Below the pieces are notes generated by a model. The model was not told where the DNA came from, made no database searches, and saw nothing but the letters and a program-made list of their open reading frames with translations. 64,000 nucleotides of DNA from SHVO01 sp041905795 (GTDB taxonomy: Bacteria; Pseudomonadota; Alphaproteobacteria; Rhodospirillales; Rhodospirillaceae): assembly GCA_041905795.1 (NCBI GenBank), contig JAYRKL010000001.1, positions 186,001 through 250,000 on the forward strand, read 5' to 3'. How positions within the stretch are numbered: position 1 is the first letter of the stretch; each line of letters begins with the position of its first letter. Shown here piece by piece: positions 34,889-42,618 of this stretch. Made by a program: the position numbers and the translations under genes.

Positions 34889-35929
34889 CTATCTTGCCGC
34901 ACGGCGTACTCTGACGGGGGCCCTCACCCCGGGCGCCGGGCGTTCATGGACCACTTCCCGGCGGAATCGGAACAGCTCGGCCGGCCGCCCGCCGGTGGCG
35001 CCGGACATCTGGCCGGTGGGTTCCACCAGGCCCTCATGGGCCACGAGCCGGCGGAAGTTCTGCTTATGCAGGCGTCCGCCGGACAAAGCCTCCACCGCCC
35101 GCTGCAGCTGAAGCAGAGTGAAGGTCGGCGCCATCAGCTCGAAGATCACCGGCCGGTATTTGATCTTGGCCCGGAGGCGCCCCATGGCGGTGGCCATGAT
35201 GCGGCGGTGGTCCTTGATCAGCGCCGCGCCGCTCTTGAGGTGGGGTTCCGCCCCTTTGCCGATATCGGCGTGGGTGCGGTCGAAGGCGGCCTCGAACACC
35301 AGGCCCGCCTCGTACAGCAGTTCATAACGGTCCAGGACCTTTTCGTTATCCCAAGCGCCTTCCGCGAAACCGAAGGCAAGGTTCACGCGCTCGCGCCGCC
35401 GTTGGCGCTCGGCCTTATCGGTATTCTCGGCGATCCAGGCCTCGAGGCCGGGCGCAACCAGCGTGTCGAGGACGGCGGGCGCCCCGTCACGCCAGTCTTC
35501 CCAGGGAAAATGGCGGTACCAGTCGCCCCAGGCGGTATCGCCGGTGCCGGCGCCCTTCACCGCCACCCGGCGCACCAGCGCCAGGTAGCCCACGGAGACC
35601 GGGCGCGGCCCCCCCACCCGCTCGGTCGGGTCGCGAAACCGGTCACCGAAGGTATAGAGCTGTTCGACATAGCCGAGGTGCAGCTCGGTCTGTTCCCGCA
35701 CCCAGGTCCGCAAGCCCTCCTCCAGGGTGCGGTGGCCGGCGGGATCGAAGGGGCCGCAGGGCAAACTTTGGCGCTGCCCGGCCTCCGCCGGCCGCACCAG
35801 CAGGATCTTGGGTGCCTCGTCCGCCAGGGCGACGATCGCGGCCGCCAGTTCGATCACCACGCCGGCAGCGGCGCCGGGGGCCGAACGGGTGGATCCTGTC
35901 GAACGGTTTGATTCTAAAGCTTTTGGCAA
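34889..35929 (-). CDS. nrtR: NrtR, Nudix-type transcriptional regulator of NAD metabolism, about 346 aa
   Basis: NrtR proteins have an N-terminal non-catalytic Nudix domain that senses ADP-ribose and a C-terminal winged helix. Here the Nudix part (about 20-200) starts VVIELAAAIVALADEAPKIL and has a degenerate Nudix box ending REQTELHLG. The C-terminal part has TFTLLQLQRAVEALSGGRLHKQNFRRLVAHEGLVEPTGQ split over two stretches, typical of the wHTH. TTG 35929, with AAGGG seven bases upstream, is preferred; GTG 35860 is an alternative (323 aa). It lies directly upstream of nadA-nadC on the same strand and divergent from fliF. Confidence 0.85.
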   Translation of the reverse strand: MPKALESNRSTGSTRSAPGAAAGVVIELAAAIVALADEAPKILLVRPAEAGQRQSLPCGPFDPAGHRTLEEGLRTWVREQTELHLGYVEQLYTFGDRFRDPTERVGGPRPVSVGYLALVRRVAVKGAGTGDTAWGDWYRHFPWEDWRDGAPAVLDTLVAPGLEAWIAENTDKAERQRRRERVNLAFGFAEGAWDNEKVLDRYELLYEAGLVFEAAFDRTHADIGKGAEPHLKSGAALIKDHRRIMATAMGRLRAKIKYRPVIFELMAPTFTLLQLQRAVEALSGGRLHKQNFRRLVAHEGLVEPTGQMSGATGGRPAELFRFRREVVHERPAPGVRAPVRVRRAAR

Positions 35930-35983
35930 GGACGAGCCCTTGAGGTGTGGGAGCCGGAGCGGACTGCCTATATTACGCCCAAC

Positions 35984-36000
35984 CCGGCAAAAATTTCCCA
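35984..36000. promoter_or_regulatory. Half-conserved CCGGCAA-AAA-TTtccca site upstream of fliF
   Basis: The left arm and centre match the flhA palindrome exactly (CCGGCAAAAATT), while the right arm is degenerate. It lies 176 bp before fliF, in the nrtR-fliF divergent region. Possibly a weaker FlbD site. Confidence 0.35.
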
Positions 36001-36175
36001 CTGTTAACCTGTTCTTTAACGGCCCTGCCCTAGCTTTCCCACCCTGGGGGCCAAAGGCTGAAAGACGTGTGCGCGGGCCCAGGCCGGCGCGCCAAAAAAG
36101 CGCAAACAAGCCAGTCCCTTCCAGGAATGAGCACGGAACCCCGTACCGGGGCCGTGAGGCCGAGAGGAACGAACC

Positions 36176-37810
36176 TTGAACCCATTCGTCCAGCAGATCA
36201 AAAATCTGGGCCCCGCCCGTCTTGCCGCCATGGGCGGCGTCGCGGTCGGCCTGATCGCCTTCATCATCTTCTTCGCCACCAGGTTCTCGGCCGCGCCCAT
36301 GGCGCTGCTCTACGGCAACCTCTCGGCCACCGACTCCCGCGAAGTCATCAAGCAGCTGGAACTGTCCGGCGTGCCGTTCGAGATGGGCAACAACAACACC
36401 GAAATCCGCATCCCGACCGAGCAGGTCACCGGTACCCGCATGCATATGGCCGAACTCGGCCTGCCCTCGGGCGCCTCGGTCGGTTACGAGATCTTCGACA
36501 ACATGGACGCCCTCGGCGCCACCAACTTCATGCAGAACGTCAACCTGGTGCGCGCGCTGGAAGGCGAGCTGGGGCGGACGATCAAATCCATCGAAGGCAT
36601 CCAGAACGCCCGCGTCCACCTGGTGATGCCGCAGCGCGAGATGTTCACCCGCGAAATGCAGGAACCCACCGCCTCGGTCTACATCAAGATGAAGTCCGGG
36701 CGCCTGGCGGAGAACCAGGTCAAGGCGGTCCAGCACCTGATCGCCTCGGCCGTGCCGAAACTCAAGCCCACCAACATCTCGATCGTGGATGAGCGCGGCA
36801 CCTTGCTGTCGCGGTCGTTCGAGAACGACCAGCAGCAGGTCCAGGCCCAGCAGGAAGAGGCGCGCAATAACCTTGAGCGCCGGCTCGCGCAATCCATCAC
36901 CACCCTGGTGGAAAGCACGCTCGGTCCCGGCAAAGTGCGTGCCGAAGTGCGCGCCGATATGGAGTTCGACAAGGTCGTGACCGCGTCGGAATCCTACAAC
37001 CCCGACCAGTCGGTGCCGCGCTCGACCGTGACGGTCAACGACGTCTCCAAGAGCGCCGAGCGCCAGCCTCGCGACGTGTCGGTCAGCCAGAACCTGCCCG
37101 ACGCCCAGGCCAACTCCGGCGCCGGCACCGCCACCACCGACGAGAACCGCAGCGAGGAGACCGTCAACTACGAGATCTCCAAGACCACCGAGAACCGCGT
37201 GCGCGAGTCCGGCAACGTCAAGCGCCTGTCGGTGGCGGTGCTGGTGGACGGCTCCTATACCCCGCCGGCGGAAGAAGGCGGCAAGCGCACCTACCAGGCG
37301 CTGCCCGACGAGACCATGACCAAGATCGAGGCCCTGGTGAAGACCGCCATCGGCTTCGACCAGGCGCGCGGCGACCAGGTCCAGGTCACCAACATGCAGT
37401 TCACCGGCATCGACGACCTGCTCGGCGACCAGAAGGAATTCAACATCCTTGGCTTCAACAAGGAAGAGATCATGCGCATGGCCGAGGGTCTCGGCGTCGC
37501 CGTGGTCGCGGTCCTGGTGATCCTGCTGGTGGTCCGTCCGCTGGTCACCCGCGCCTTCGAGGCCATGCCCACGGGTGACGACGCCCTGTTGTCCAGCGAA
37601 AGCGGCGTCGCGCAGCTGACCGGGCCGGGCGGCGTGCCGATGCCCATGGGCAGCCAGGAAGAAGAGGAAGACCTCGACGAGCTTATCGACATCGACAAGG
37701 TGGAAGGCCGCGTCAAAGCCTCTTCCTTGCGCAAGATCAGCGACATCGTCGACAAGCATCCGGAAGAGGCGCTCTCGATTATCCGCACCTGGCTCTATCA
37801 AGAAGCCTGA
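36176..37810 (+). CDS. fliF: FliF, flagellar MS-ring protein, 544 aa
   Basis: Forms the membrane-embedded MS ring on which the motor and export apparatus are built. An N-terminal transmembrane helix (about 18-38), the periplasmic ring-building motifs with YGNLSATDSREVIKQLELSG and MDALGATNFMQNVNLVRALEGEL split across it, and a second membrane helix near 440 (MAEGLGVAVVAVLVILLVV) are present, with the C-terminal FliG-binding tail. TTG 36176 is the start, with AGAGGA upstream. It leads the fliF-fliG-fliH-fliN-motA series. Length is normal for alphaproteobacteria. Confidence 0.96.
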   Translation: MNPFVQQIKNLGPARLAAMGGVAVGLIAFIIFFATRFSAAPMALLYGNLSATDSREVIKQLELSGVPFEMGNNNTEIRIPTEQVTGTRMHMAELGLPSGASVGYEIFDNMDALGATNFMQNVNLVRALEGELGRTIKSIEGIQNARVHLVMPQREMFTREMQEPTASVYIKMKSGRLAENQVKAVQHLIASAVPKLKPTNISIVDERGTLLSRSFENDQQQVQAQQEEARNNLERRLAQSITTLVESTLGPGKVRAEVRADMEFDKVVTASESYNPDQSVPRSTVTVNDVSKSAERQPRDVSVSQNLPDAQANSGAGTATTDENRSEETVNYEISKTTENRVRESGNVKRLSVAVLVDGSYTPPAEEGGKRTYQALPDETMTKIEALVKTAIGFDQARGDQVQVTNMQFTGIDDLLGDQKEFNILGFNKEEIMRMAEGLGVAVVAVLVILLVVRPLVTRAFEAMPTGDDALLSSESGVAQLTGPGGVPMPMGSQEEEEDLDELIDIDKVEGRVKASSLRKISDIVDKHPEEALSIIRTWLYQEA

Positions 37811-37881
37811 TGGCCGGGGACTTAAGGAGTATAATCCCGGGACCGGCCGATCGGGCCGCGGGCGAGTGACGGGGCCGAACG

Positions 37882-38901
37882 ATGTCACGGGTGAAAGAAG
37901 ACTATCGCAGCCTGACCGGCCCGCAGAAGGCGGCCATCATGATGCTGTCTTTGGGCGACGAGCAGGCGGGCAAGCTGTTCGCCATGATGGAAGACGACGA
38001 GATCAAGGAAGTCTCTCAAGTGATGGCGAACCTGGGCACGGTTGGGGCGAACCTGGTGGAGCGGCTGTTTGTCGACTTCGCCGACGCCATTTCCAACACC
38101 GGCTCGCTGGTCGGCTCGCAAGCCACCACCGAACGCCTGCTGCTCAAGGGCCTCGACAAGGAGCGCGTCGCGGCCATCATGGAGGAAATCCGCGGCCCCG
38201 CCGGCCGCACCATGTGGGACAAGCTCGCCAACGTGCACGAGCAGGTTTTGGCGAACTACCTCAAGAACGAATACCCGCAGACCGTCGCCGTCATCCTGTC
38301 CAAGATCAAGGAGGACCACGCCTCGCGCGTCCTGTCGCTGCTGCCCGAAGGCTTCGCCATGGAAGTGGTGATGCGCATGCTGCACATGGAGGCGGTGCAG
38401 AAGGACGTGCTCGAAGGCGTCGAAAAGACCCTGCGCACCGAGTTCATGTCGAACCTCGCCAAGACCACGCGCCGCGATTCCCACGAGATGATGGCGGAAA
38501 TCTTCAACGCGCTCGACCGCAACACCGAGGCGCGCTTCATGACCGCCCTGGAAGAACGCAACCGCGAGTCTGCCGAGAAGATCAAGGCGCTGATGTTCAC
38601 CTTCGAGGACCTCATCCGCCTCGACGCCGCCGGTGCCCAGGTGCTGCTGCGCCAGGCCGAGAAGGAGAAGCTGGCGCTGGCGCTCAAGGGCGCCTCGGAA
38701 CCCATCAAGGAACTGTTCTACGCCAACATGTCCGGCCGCGCCGCCAAGATGCTCAAGGAAGACATGGATGCGCTCGGGCCGGTCCGCCTCAAGGACGTGG
38801 AAGAGGCCCAGGCCGAAATCGTGCGCCTCACCAAGGAACTGTCCAACTCCGGCCAGATCCAGATATCCGAGGGCGGCGAAGACGGCGAGATGGTCTACTA
38901 A
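37882..38901 (+). CDS. fliG: FliG, flagellar rotor/switch protein, 339 aa
   Basis: Couples rotation to the stator and binds FliF and FliM. The N-terminal GPQKAAIMMLSLGDEQAGKLF, middle EYPQTVAVILSKIKEDHASRVLS (EHPQ-type motif), and C-terminal torque helix region with MFTFEDLIRLDAAGAQVLLR are all present. The charged torque-helix residues (FEDLIRLD) are conserved. ATG 37882 follows fliF after 71 bp, and fliH starts 12 bp behind the stop. Confidence 0.96.
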   Translation: MSRVKEDYRSLTGPQKAAIMMLSLGDEQAGKLFAMMEDDEIKEVSQVMANLGTVGANLVERLFVDFADAISNTGSLVGSQATTERLLLKGLDKERVAAIMEEIRGPAGRTMWDKLANVHEQVLANYLKNEYPQTVAVILSKIKEDHASRVLSLLPEGFAMEVVMRMLHMEAVQKDVLEGVEKTLRTEFMSNLAKTTRRDSHEMMAEIFNALDRNTEARFMTALEERNRESAEKIKALMFTFEDLIRLDAAGAQVLLRQAEKEKLALALKGASEPIKELFYANMSGRAAKMLKEDMDALGPVRLKDVEEAQAEIVRLTKELSNSGQIQISEGGEDGEMVY

Positions 38902-38913
38902 CCGGAATCCCTT

Positions 38914-39798
38914 ATGGCCACACGCAACGGTCCCGTCCGCAAGTTCACCTTCGAGAGGTCGTTCGACGACGCCTCGAAGCTCTATCTGCCGCACGAACGC
39001 CGCAAGTCCGAGATCGCGGCGGAGGAAGCGGCACGCGCGGCCGCAGCCGCCGCCGAAGCCGCGCGCGCCGCGGTCAAGGCCAAGGAACCGCCGCCCCCGC
39101 CCGCGATCAAACCGGAATTCACCAAGGCCCAGCTCGAGGCCGCGCGCGAGGAAGGCTATATCGCCGGTCACGGCGCCGCGCTGGAGGAAGCCGGCACGTC
39201 GCGCGAGCACTATGTCGCGGACGCGGTCAACCTGATCGCGCAGGGTCTTGAGAAGCTCGACGAGCAGCAGAAGGCCGCCAATGTCGAACTCGAAAAGATC
39301 GCCATGCGCATGATCTTCGGCATCGTCCGCCGCATGCTGCCGTCCTTCGCCGAGCAATACGCGGTGGACAACATCGAGAATTTTGTGCGCACCGTCCTGC
39401 CGGTGGCCCTGGGCGAACCCAAGATCCTGGTGCGCGCGCACCCGATGATCGCCGGCGACCTGGAAACCCGCCTCAAGGGCGTGTTCGCCCGCGCCAGCTT
39501 CCAGGGCACATACACCGTCATCACCGACTACGAGCTGCAGCCCGGTGATTGCCGGCTGGAGTGGGCCGGCGGCGGCGCCGACCGCGACGAAGCCCGCATC
39601 TGGCGCTCGGTACGCGAGGCCGTGGCCGCGTCCTACGGCGACGTCGACGTCGACGCCCTCGATAACGCGGTGGACGCACAGGTGAGCCGGGAGCAGGCTG
39701 CCCCGGATCAGGCGCAGTCGGATCAAGCGGGGCCGGATCAAGCGGGGCCTGCGGCCGAAGACAACATTACTGAACCAAACCAGGGTGACGGCGTTTAG
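38914..39798 (+). CDS. fliH: FliH-type flagellar export regulator, 294 aa
   Basis: FliH holds the export ATPase FliI and links it to the base of the motor. Pattern: an Ala/Glu-rich helical N-terminal half with a short polyproline (KEPPPPPAIKPEF), ARGSxxG-like AREEGYIAGHGAAL, then a C-terminal domain with TDYELQPGDCRLEWAGGGAD, the region typical of FliH/YscL. The final 60 residues are acidic and contain a DQA-type repeat (DQAQSDQAGPDQAGP). It corresponds to Caulobacter FlbE by position. Sequence similarity in the family is low, so the call rests on both motif and context. Confidence 0.85.
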   Translation: MATRNGPVRKFTFERSFDDASKLYLPHERRKSEIAAEEAARAAAAAAEAARAAVKAKEPPPPPAIKPEFTKAQLEAAREEGYIAGHGAALEEAGTSREHYVADAVNLIAQGLEKLDEQQKAANVELEKIAMRMIFGIVRRMLPSFAEQYAVDNIENFVRTVLPVALGEPKILVRAHPMIAGDLETRLKGVFARASFQGTYTVITDYELQPGDCRLEWAGGGADRDEARIWRSVREAVAASYGDVDVDALDNAVDAQVSREQAAPDQAQSDQAGPDQAGPAAEDNITEPNQGDGV

Positions 39799-39816
39799 CG
39801 CCGGCAGGAGCGGGTC

Positions 39817-40206
39817 ATGGCAGAAGAAGACGAGAAGCCGAAAAAGAAGTCCGTCAGCGAGCTTGCGCTCGACGAGATCGAGGGCGCGGCCAAGAAGGCC
39901 GGCGACGACGACGATGATTCGTGGGGCGATCCCGCGGACATCCCCGACAAGCCGCGCTCGGCCCAGGACCTGGAAGCGGTCTACGACATCCCGGTGCGGG
40001 TTTCGGCGGTGCTGGGCAAATCGTCCATGCAGGTGAACGAGCTTCTGAAGCTCGGGCGCGGCGCGGTGGTCGAACTTGATCGTAAAGTGGGTGAAGCCAT
40101 CGACATCTACGTCAACGACCGCCTGGTGGCACGCGGCGAAGTGGTGGTGGTGGATGACCGCCTGGGCATCACCATGACCGAAATCATCAAGAACCAGAAA
40201 GCGTAA
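39817..40206 (+). CDS. fliN: FliN, flagellar switch protein, 129 aa
   Basis: C-ring component that forms rings with FliM and FliG and also binds FliH. The C-terminal SpoA domain (about 55-125) is clear: VYDIPVRVSAVLGKSSMQVNE, LGRGAVVELDRKVGE and DRLGITMTEII. The N-terminal 50 residues are charged and probably disordered. ATG 39817, 18 bp after fliH; motA starts 8 bp later. fliM is not in the window. Confidence 0.95.
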   Translation: MAEEDEKPKKKSVSELALDEIEGAAKKAGDDDDDSWGDPADIPDKPRSAQDLEAVYDIPVRVSAVLGKSSMQVNELLKLGRGAVVELDRKVGEAIDIYVNDRLVARGEVVVVDDRLGITMTEIIKNQKA

Positions 40207-40214
40207 GATCAGGT

Positions 40215-41030
40215 ATGGCTGAGCCGGCTGAACTCACGGCGACCCCGCGCCGCACGCTGTTTGACGGCGCCACCGTGTTCGGCCTCCTGGCCGGGCTCGC
40301 GCTGGTGGTCGCGGCGATCGTCGTGGGCGGATCCGCCGGCGCATTCCTCAACGGCCCCGGCCTGCTGATCGTGCTGGGCGGCACGCTCGCCGTCACCTGC
40401 ATGTCCTTCAGTCCGGCCGATATCCTGCATACCTTCAAGGGCCTGGGTTCCACCGTCTTTTACCGCGAGCGGGATCCCCAGGACGTTGCCTACACCATGC
40501 TGGAACTGGCCGACTTCTGCCGTCATCACGGCGTGCTCAAGCTCCAGGGCGAACCGATCCAGAAATTCGTACGCGAACCTTTCCTGCACAAGGCGCTCGG
40601 CATGCTGGTCGAGAGCCTGCCGGAAAAGGACATTGCCGACATCCTGTCGGAGGACCTCAGCGCCGGCGCCGCGCGGGTGCAGCGCTCGGCCAACGTCCTG
40701 CGCAAGGCGGCGGAAGTGGCCCCCGCCATGGGCCTGATCGGCACCTTGATCGGCCTGGTGCAGATGCTGGGCAAGCTCGACAACCCCACCGTCATCGGCC
40801 CGGCCATGGCGGTGGCGCTGCTGGCGACGTTCTACGGCGTGCTTTCGGCCAATATGATCTTCAATCCCCTGGCGTCGAAGCTGGAACGCAACGCCGCCGA
40901 GGAGCACCTCATCAACTATCTCTACACCCTGGGCGCCCTGGCGATCGCGCGTAAGGACAACCTCAGGCGCCTGGAGATGCTGCTCAACAGCGCACTGCCG
41001 CCGGACCGCAAAGTCCGGTTCTTTGAATAA
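40215..41030 (+). CDS. motA: MotA/PomA-type stator protein, 271 aa
   Basis: Proton or sodium channel subunit of the flagellar stator. Four membrane segments fit the family: about 20-45 (LLAGLALVVAAIVVGG), 46-65, 165-190 (VAPAMGLIGTLIGLVQML) and 200-220. The motif APAMGLIGTLIGLV is typical of MotA/PomA. The cytoplasmic loop between helices 2 and 3 carries the charged residues that face FliG. motB is not adjacent and not in the window, which is unusual because the pair is normally together. Confidence 0.9.
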   Translation: MAEPAELTATPRRTLFDGATVFGLLAGLALVVAAIVVGGSAGAFLNGPGLLIVLGGTLAVTCMSFSPADILHTFKGLGSTVFYRERDPQDVAYTMLELADFCRHHGVLKLQGEPIQKFVREPFLHKALGMLVESLPEKDIADILSEDLSAGAARVQRSANVLRKAAEVAPAMGLIGTLIGLVQMLGKLDNPTVIGPAMAVALLATFYGVLSANMIFNPLASKLERNAAEEHLINYLYTLGALAIARKDNLRRLEMLLNSALPPDRKVRFFE

Positions 41031-41073
41031 AGCGACTTTTTGTTGACGTGGGTCGTTTGCCAGACCCGCGCTG

Positions 41074-41102
41074 TTGACCTCCCCCCGCTCCCGGCGGATA
41101 AC
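41074..41102 (+). promoter_or_regulatory. Sigma-70-like promoter of flbD
   Basis: TTGACC (41074-41079) and GATAAC (41097-41102) are separated by exactly 17 bp, 35 bp before the flbD start. This would give flbD its own promoter beside readthrough from motA. A weak stem (GTGGGTC/GACCCGC) lies just upstream. Confidence 0.5.
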
Positions 41103-41137
41103 TTGGGCATGCGCGTCCTTCCCTTCCAGAGCCAGCC

Positions 41138-42454
41138 ATGCGCCTGCTGATCATCGGATCGCTCTCGGGCCAGATCGGCGCCGCCAGCCGTATCGCCATC
41201 CAGCGGGGCGCGAAGGTGCTCCAGGCCGAAGGCATCACCCAGGCCATGGACGTCATGCGGTCCGGCCAGGGCGCCGACTTGGTCATGGCCGATGTCGCCT
41301 TCGACATCGAACAGCTGCTGGCCGAGATGAAATCCGAGCGCATCCACCTGCCGGTGGTCGCCTGCGGCATCTCCACCGACTCCCGCGCCGCCGTGGCGGC
41401 CATCAAGGCCGGCGCCAAGGAATACATCCCGCTGCCGCCCGACGCGGCGTTGATCGCCGCCGTGCTGGAAGCGGTCGCCGCCGAACAGGACACCCTGATT
41501 TACGCCGACCCGGCCACCGACCGCGTCCTGCAGATGGCCAAGAAGGTGGCGCCCAGCCCCGCCAGCGTGCTGATCATCGGCGAATCCGGGACCGGCAAGG
41601 AACTGATCGCCAAATACCTGCACCGCAATTCGCCCCGCAAAGACAAACCCTTTGTCGCGGTCAACTGCGCCGCCATTCCAGGCGAACTGCTGGAATCCGA
41701 ACTGTTCGGCCACGAGAAGGGCGCGTTCACCGGCGCGGTGGCGCGGCGTATCGGCAAGTTCGAAGAGGCCAGCGGCGGCACCTTGCTGCTCGACGAAATC
41801 AGCGAGATGGACATCAAGCTGCAGGCCAAGCTGCTGCGCGCCATCCAGGAACGCGAGATCGTGCGTATCGGCTCCAATGCGCCGGTCAAGGTCGACACCC
41901 GCATCCTCGCCACCTCCAACCGCAATATGGAAGAGTTCGTCAAAAGCGGCCGGTTCCGCGAGGATCTCTATTTCCGCCTCAATGTCGTCAAGCTGGCGAT
42001 GCCGCCGCTGCGCGACCGGCCCAAGGACATCGACGTGCTGACCGAGCACTTCGCCAAGATCTGCGCCGAGGAGAACGGCGTGCCGGTGCGTCCCCTCACC
42101 GCCAAAGCCGTGGCCGCGCTCAAGGCCTATAAATGGCCGGGCAACGTGCGCGAGCTGGAGAACACGGTGCACCGCGCCGTGCTGCTGGCGGCCGGAGACG
42201 AAATCGACACCGACGCGATCATGCTCGAAAGCGAGATGGGCGGCGCGGCCGCGTCGTCCGCGACCCTGGTCGGCCGCACCGTGGCCGACGTCGAGCGCGA
42301 CCTGATCATCGATACCCTCAAGCACACCCTCGGCAACCGCACCCATGCGGCCAAGATCCTGGGGATCTCGATCCGCACCTTGCGCAACAAGCTGAACGCC
42401 TATGTTCAGGAAGGCCTGTCGGTCCCGCCGCCGGGCGTCGGTGAAACTGCCTAA
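41138..42454 (+). CDS. flbD: FlbD, sigma-54-dependent flagellar activator, 438 aa
   Basis: NtrC-family enhancer-binding protein that turns on late flagellar genes with sigma-54. A receiver-like domain (about 1-120, MRLLIIGSLSGQIG at the start, DSRAAVAAIKAGAKEYIPLPPD later) is followed by the AAA+ core: Walker A GESGTGKE, the sigma-54 contact GAFTGA, Walker B GGTLLLDEIS. A C-terminal HTH follows with THAAKILGISIRTLRNKL. The receiver lacks the usual acidic pocket at its N-terminus, as in Caulobacter FlbD. ATG 41138. Likely targets in the window are the fliK operon and possibly flhA. Confidence 0.94.
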   Translation: MRLLIIGSLSGQIGAASRIAIQRGAKVLQAEGITQAMDVMRSGQGADLVMADVAFDIEQLLAEMKSERIHLPVVACGISTDSRAAVAAIKAGAKEYIPLPPDAALIAAVLEAVAAEQDTLIYADPATDRVLQMAKKVAPSPASVLIIGESGTGKELIAKYLHRNSPRKDKPFVAVNCAAIPGELLESELFGHEKGAFTGAVARRIGKFEEASGGTLLLDEISEMDIKLQAKLLRAIQEREIVRIGSNAPVKVDTRILATSNRNMEEFVKSGRFREDLYFRLNVVKLAMPPLRDRPKDIDVLTEHFAKICAEENGVPVRPLTAKAVAALKAYKWPGNVRELENTVHRAVLLAAGDEIDTDAIMLESEMGGAAASSATLVGRTVADVERDLIIDTLKHTLGNRTHAAKILGISIRTLRNKLNAYVQEGLSVPPPGVGETA

Positions 42455-42535
42455 TCCCCAGGCAGCGGACTGCCGCGCCGATATCCATCACACTGTAATC
42501 ATTGACATTTTAGGCGCCGGGCTGGCCCAGGCGCC

Positions 42536-42556
42536 GGCCGGCAAAAATTGCCGGCC
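42536..42556. promoter_or_regulatory. Palindrome GGCCGGCAA-AAA-TTGCCGGCC upstream of flhA
   Basis: A 9-bp perfect inverted repeat with a 3-bp centre, 63 bp before flhA, sharing CCGGCAA-N3-TTGCCGG with the site upstream of fliK. FlbD, encoded just upstream, is the obvious candidate binder; close to a start it could act as repressor site. A second imperfect hairpin (GGCGCC arms) lies at 42513-42535. Confidence 0.5.
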
Positions 42557-42618
42557 TAAAGGCTCTGTTAACCCGAAAAAGCGACTTTGGAGGTCTCGAG
42601 GAAGAGGGTCTAAAAACC

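Noticed and set aside
36004..36020. TTAAC repeats upstream of fliF that look like a CtrA site
   Set aside because: The spacing is N8, not the N7 of the CtrA consensus. Kept only as a remark because fliF is a CtrA target in Caulobacter.
35930..37888. Long N-terminal extension of the nrtR frame across fliF
   Set aside because: The extension is antisense to fliF and has no domain content; NrtR similarity begins only near 35860.
39690..39760. Repeated GATCAAGCGGGG-type units suggesting a small repeat array
   Set aside because: They lie in the coding tail of fliH and encode a DQAGP-type peptide repeat; not a CRISPR or mobile element.
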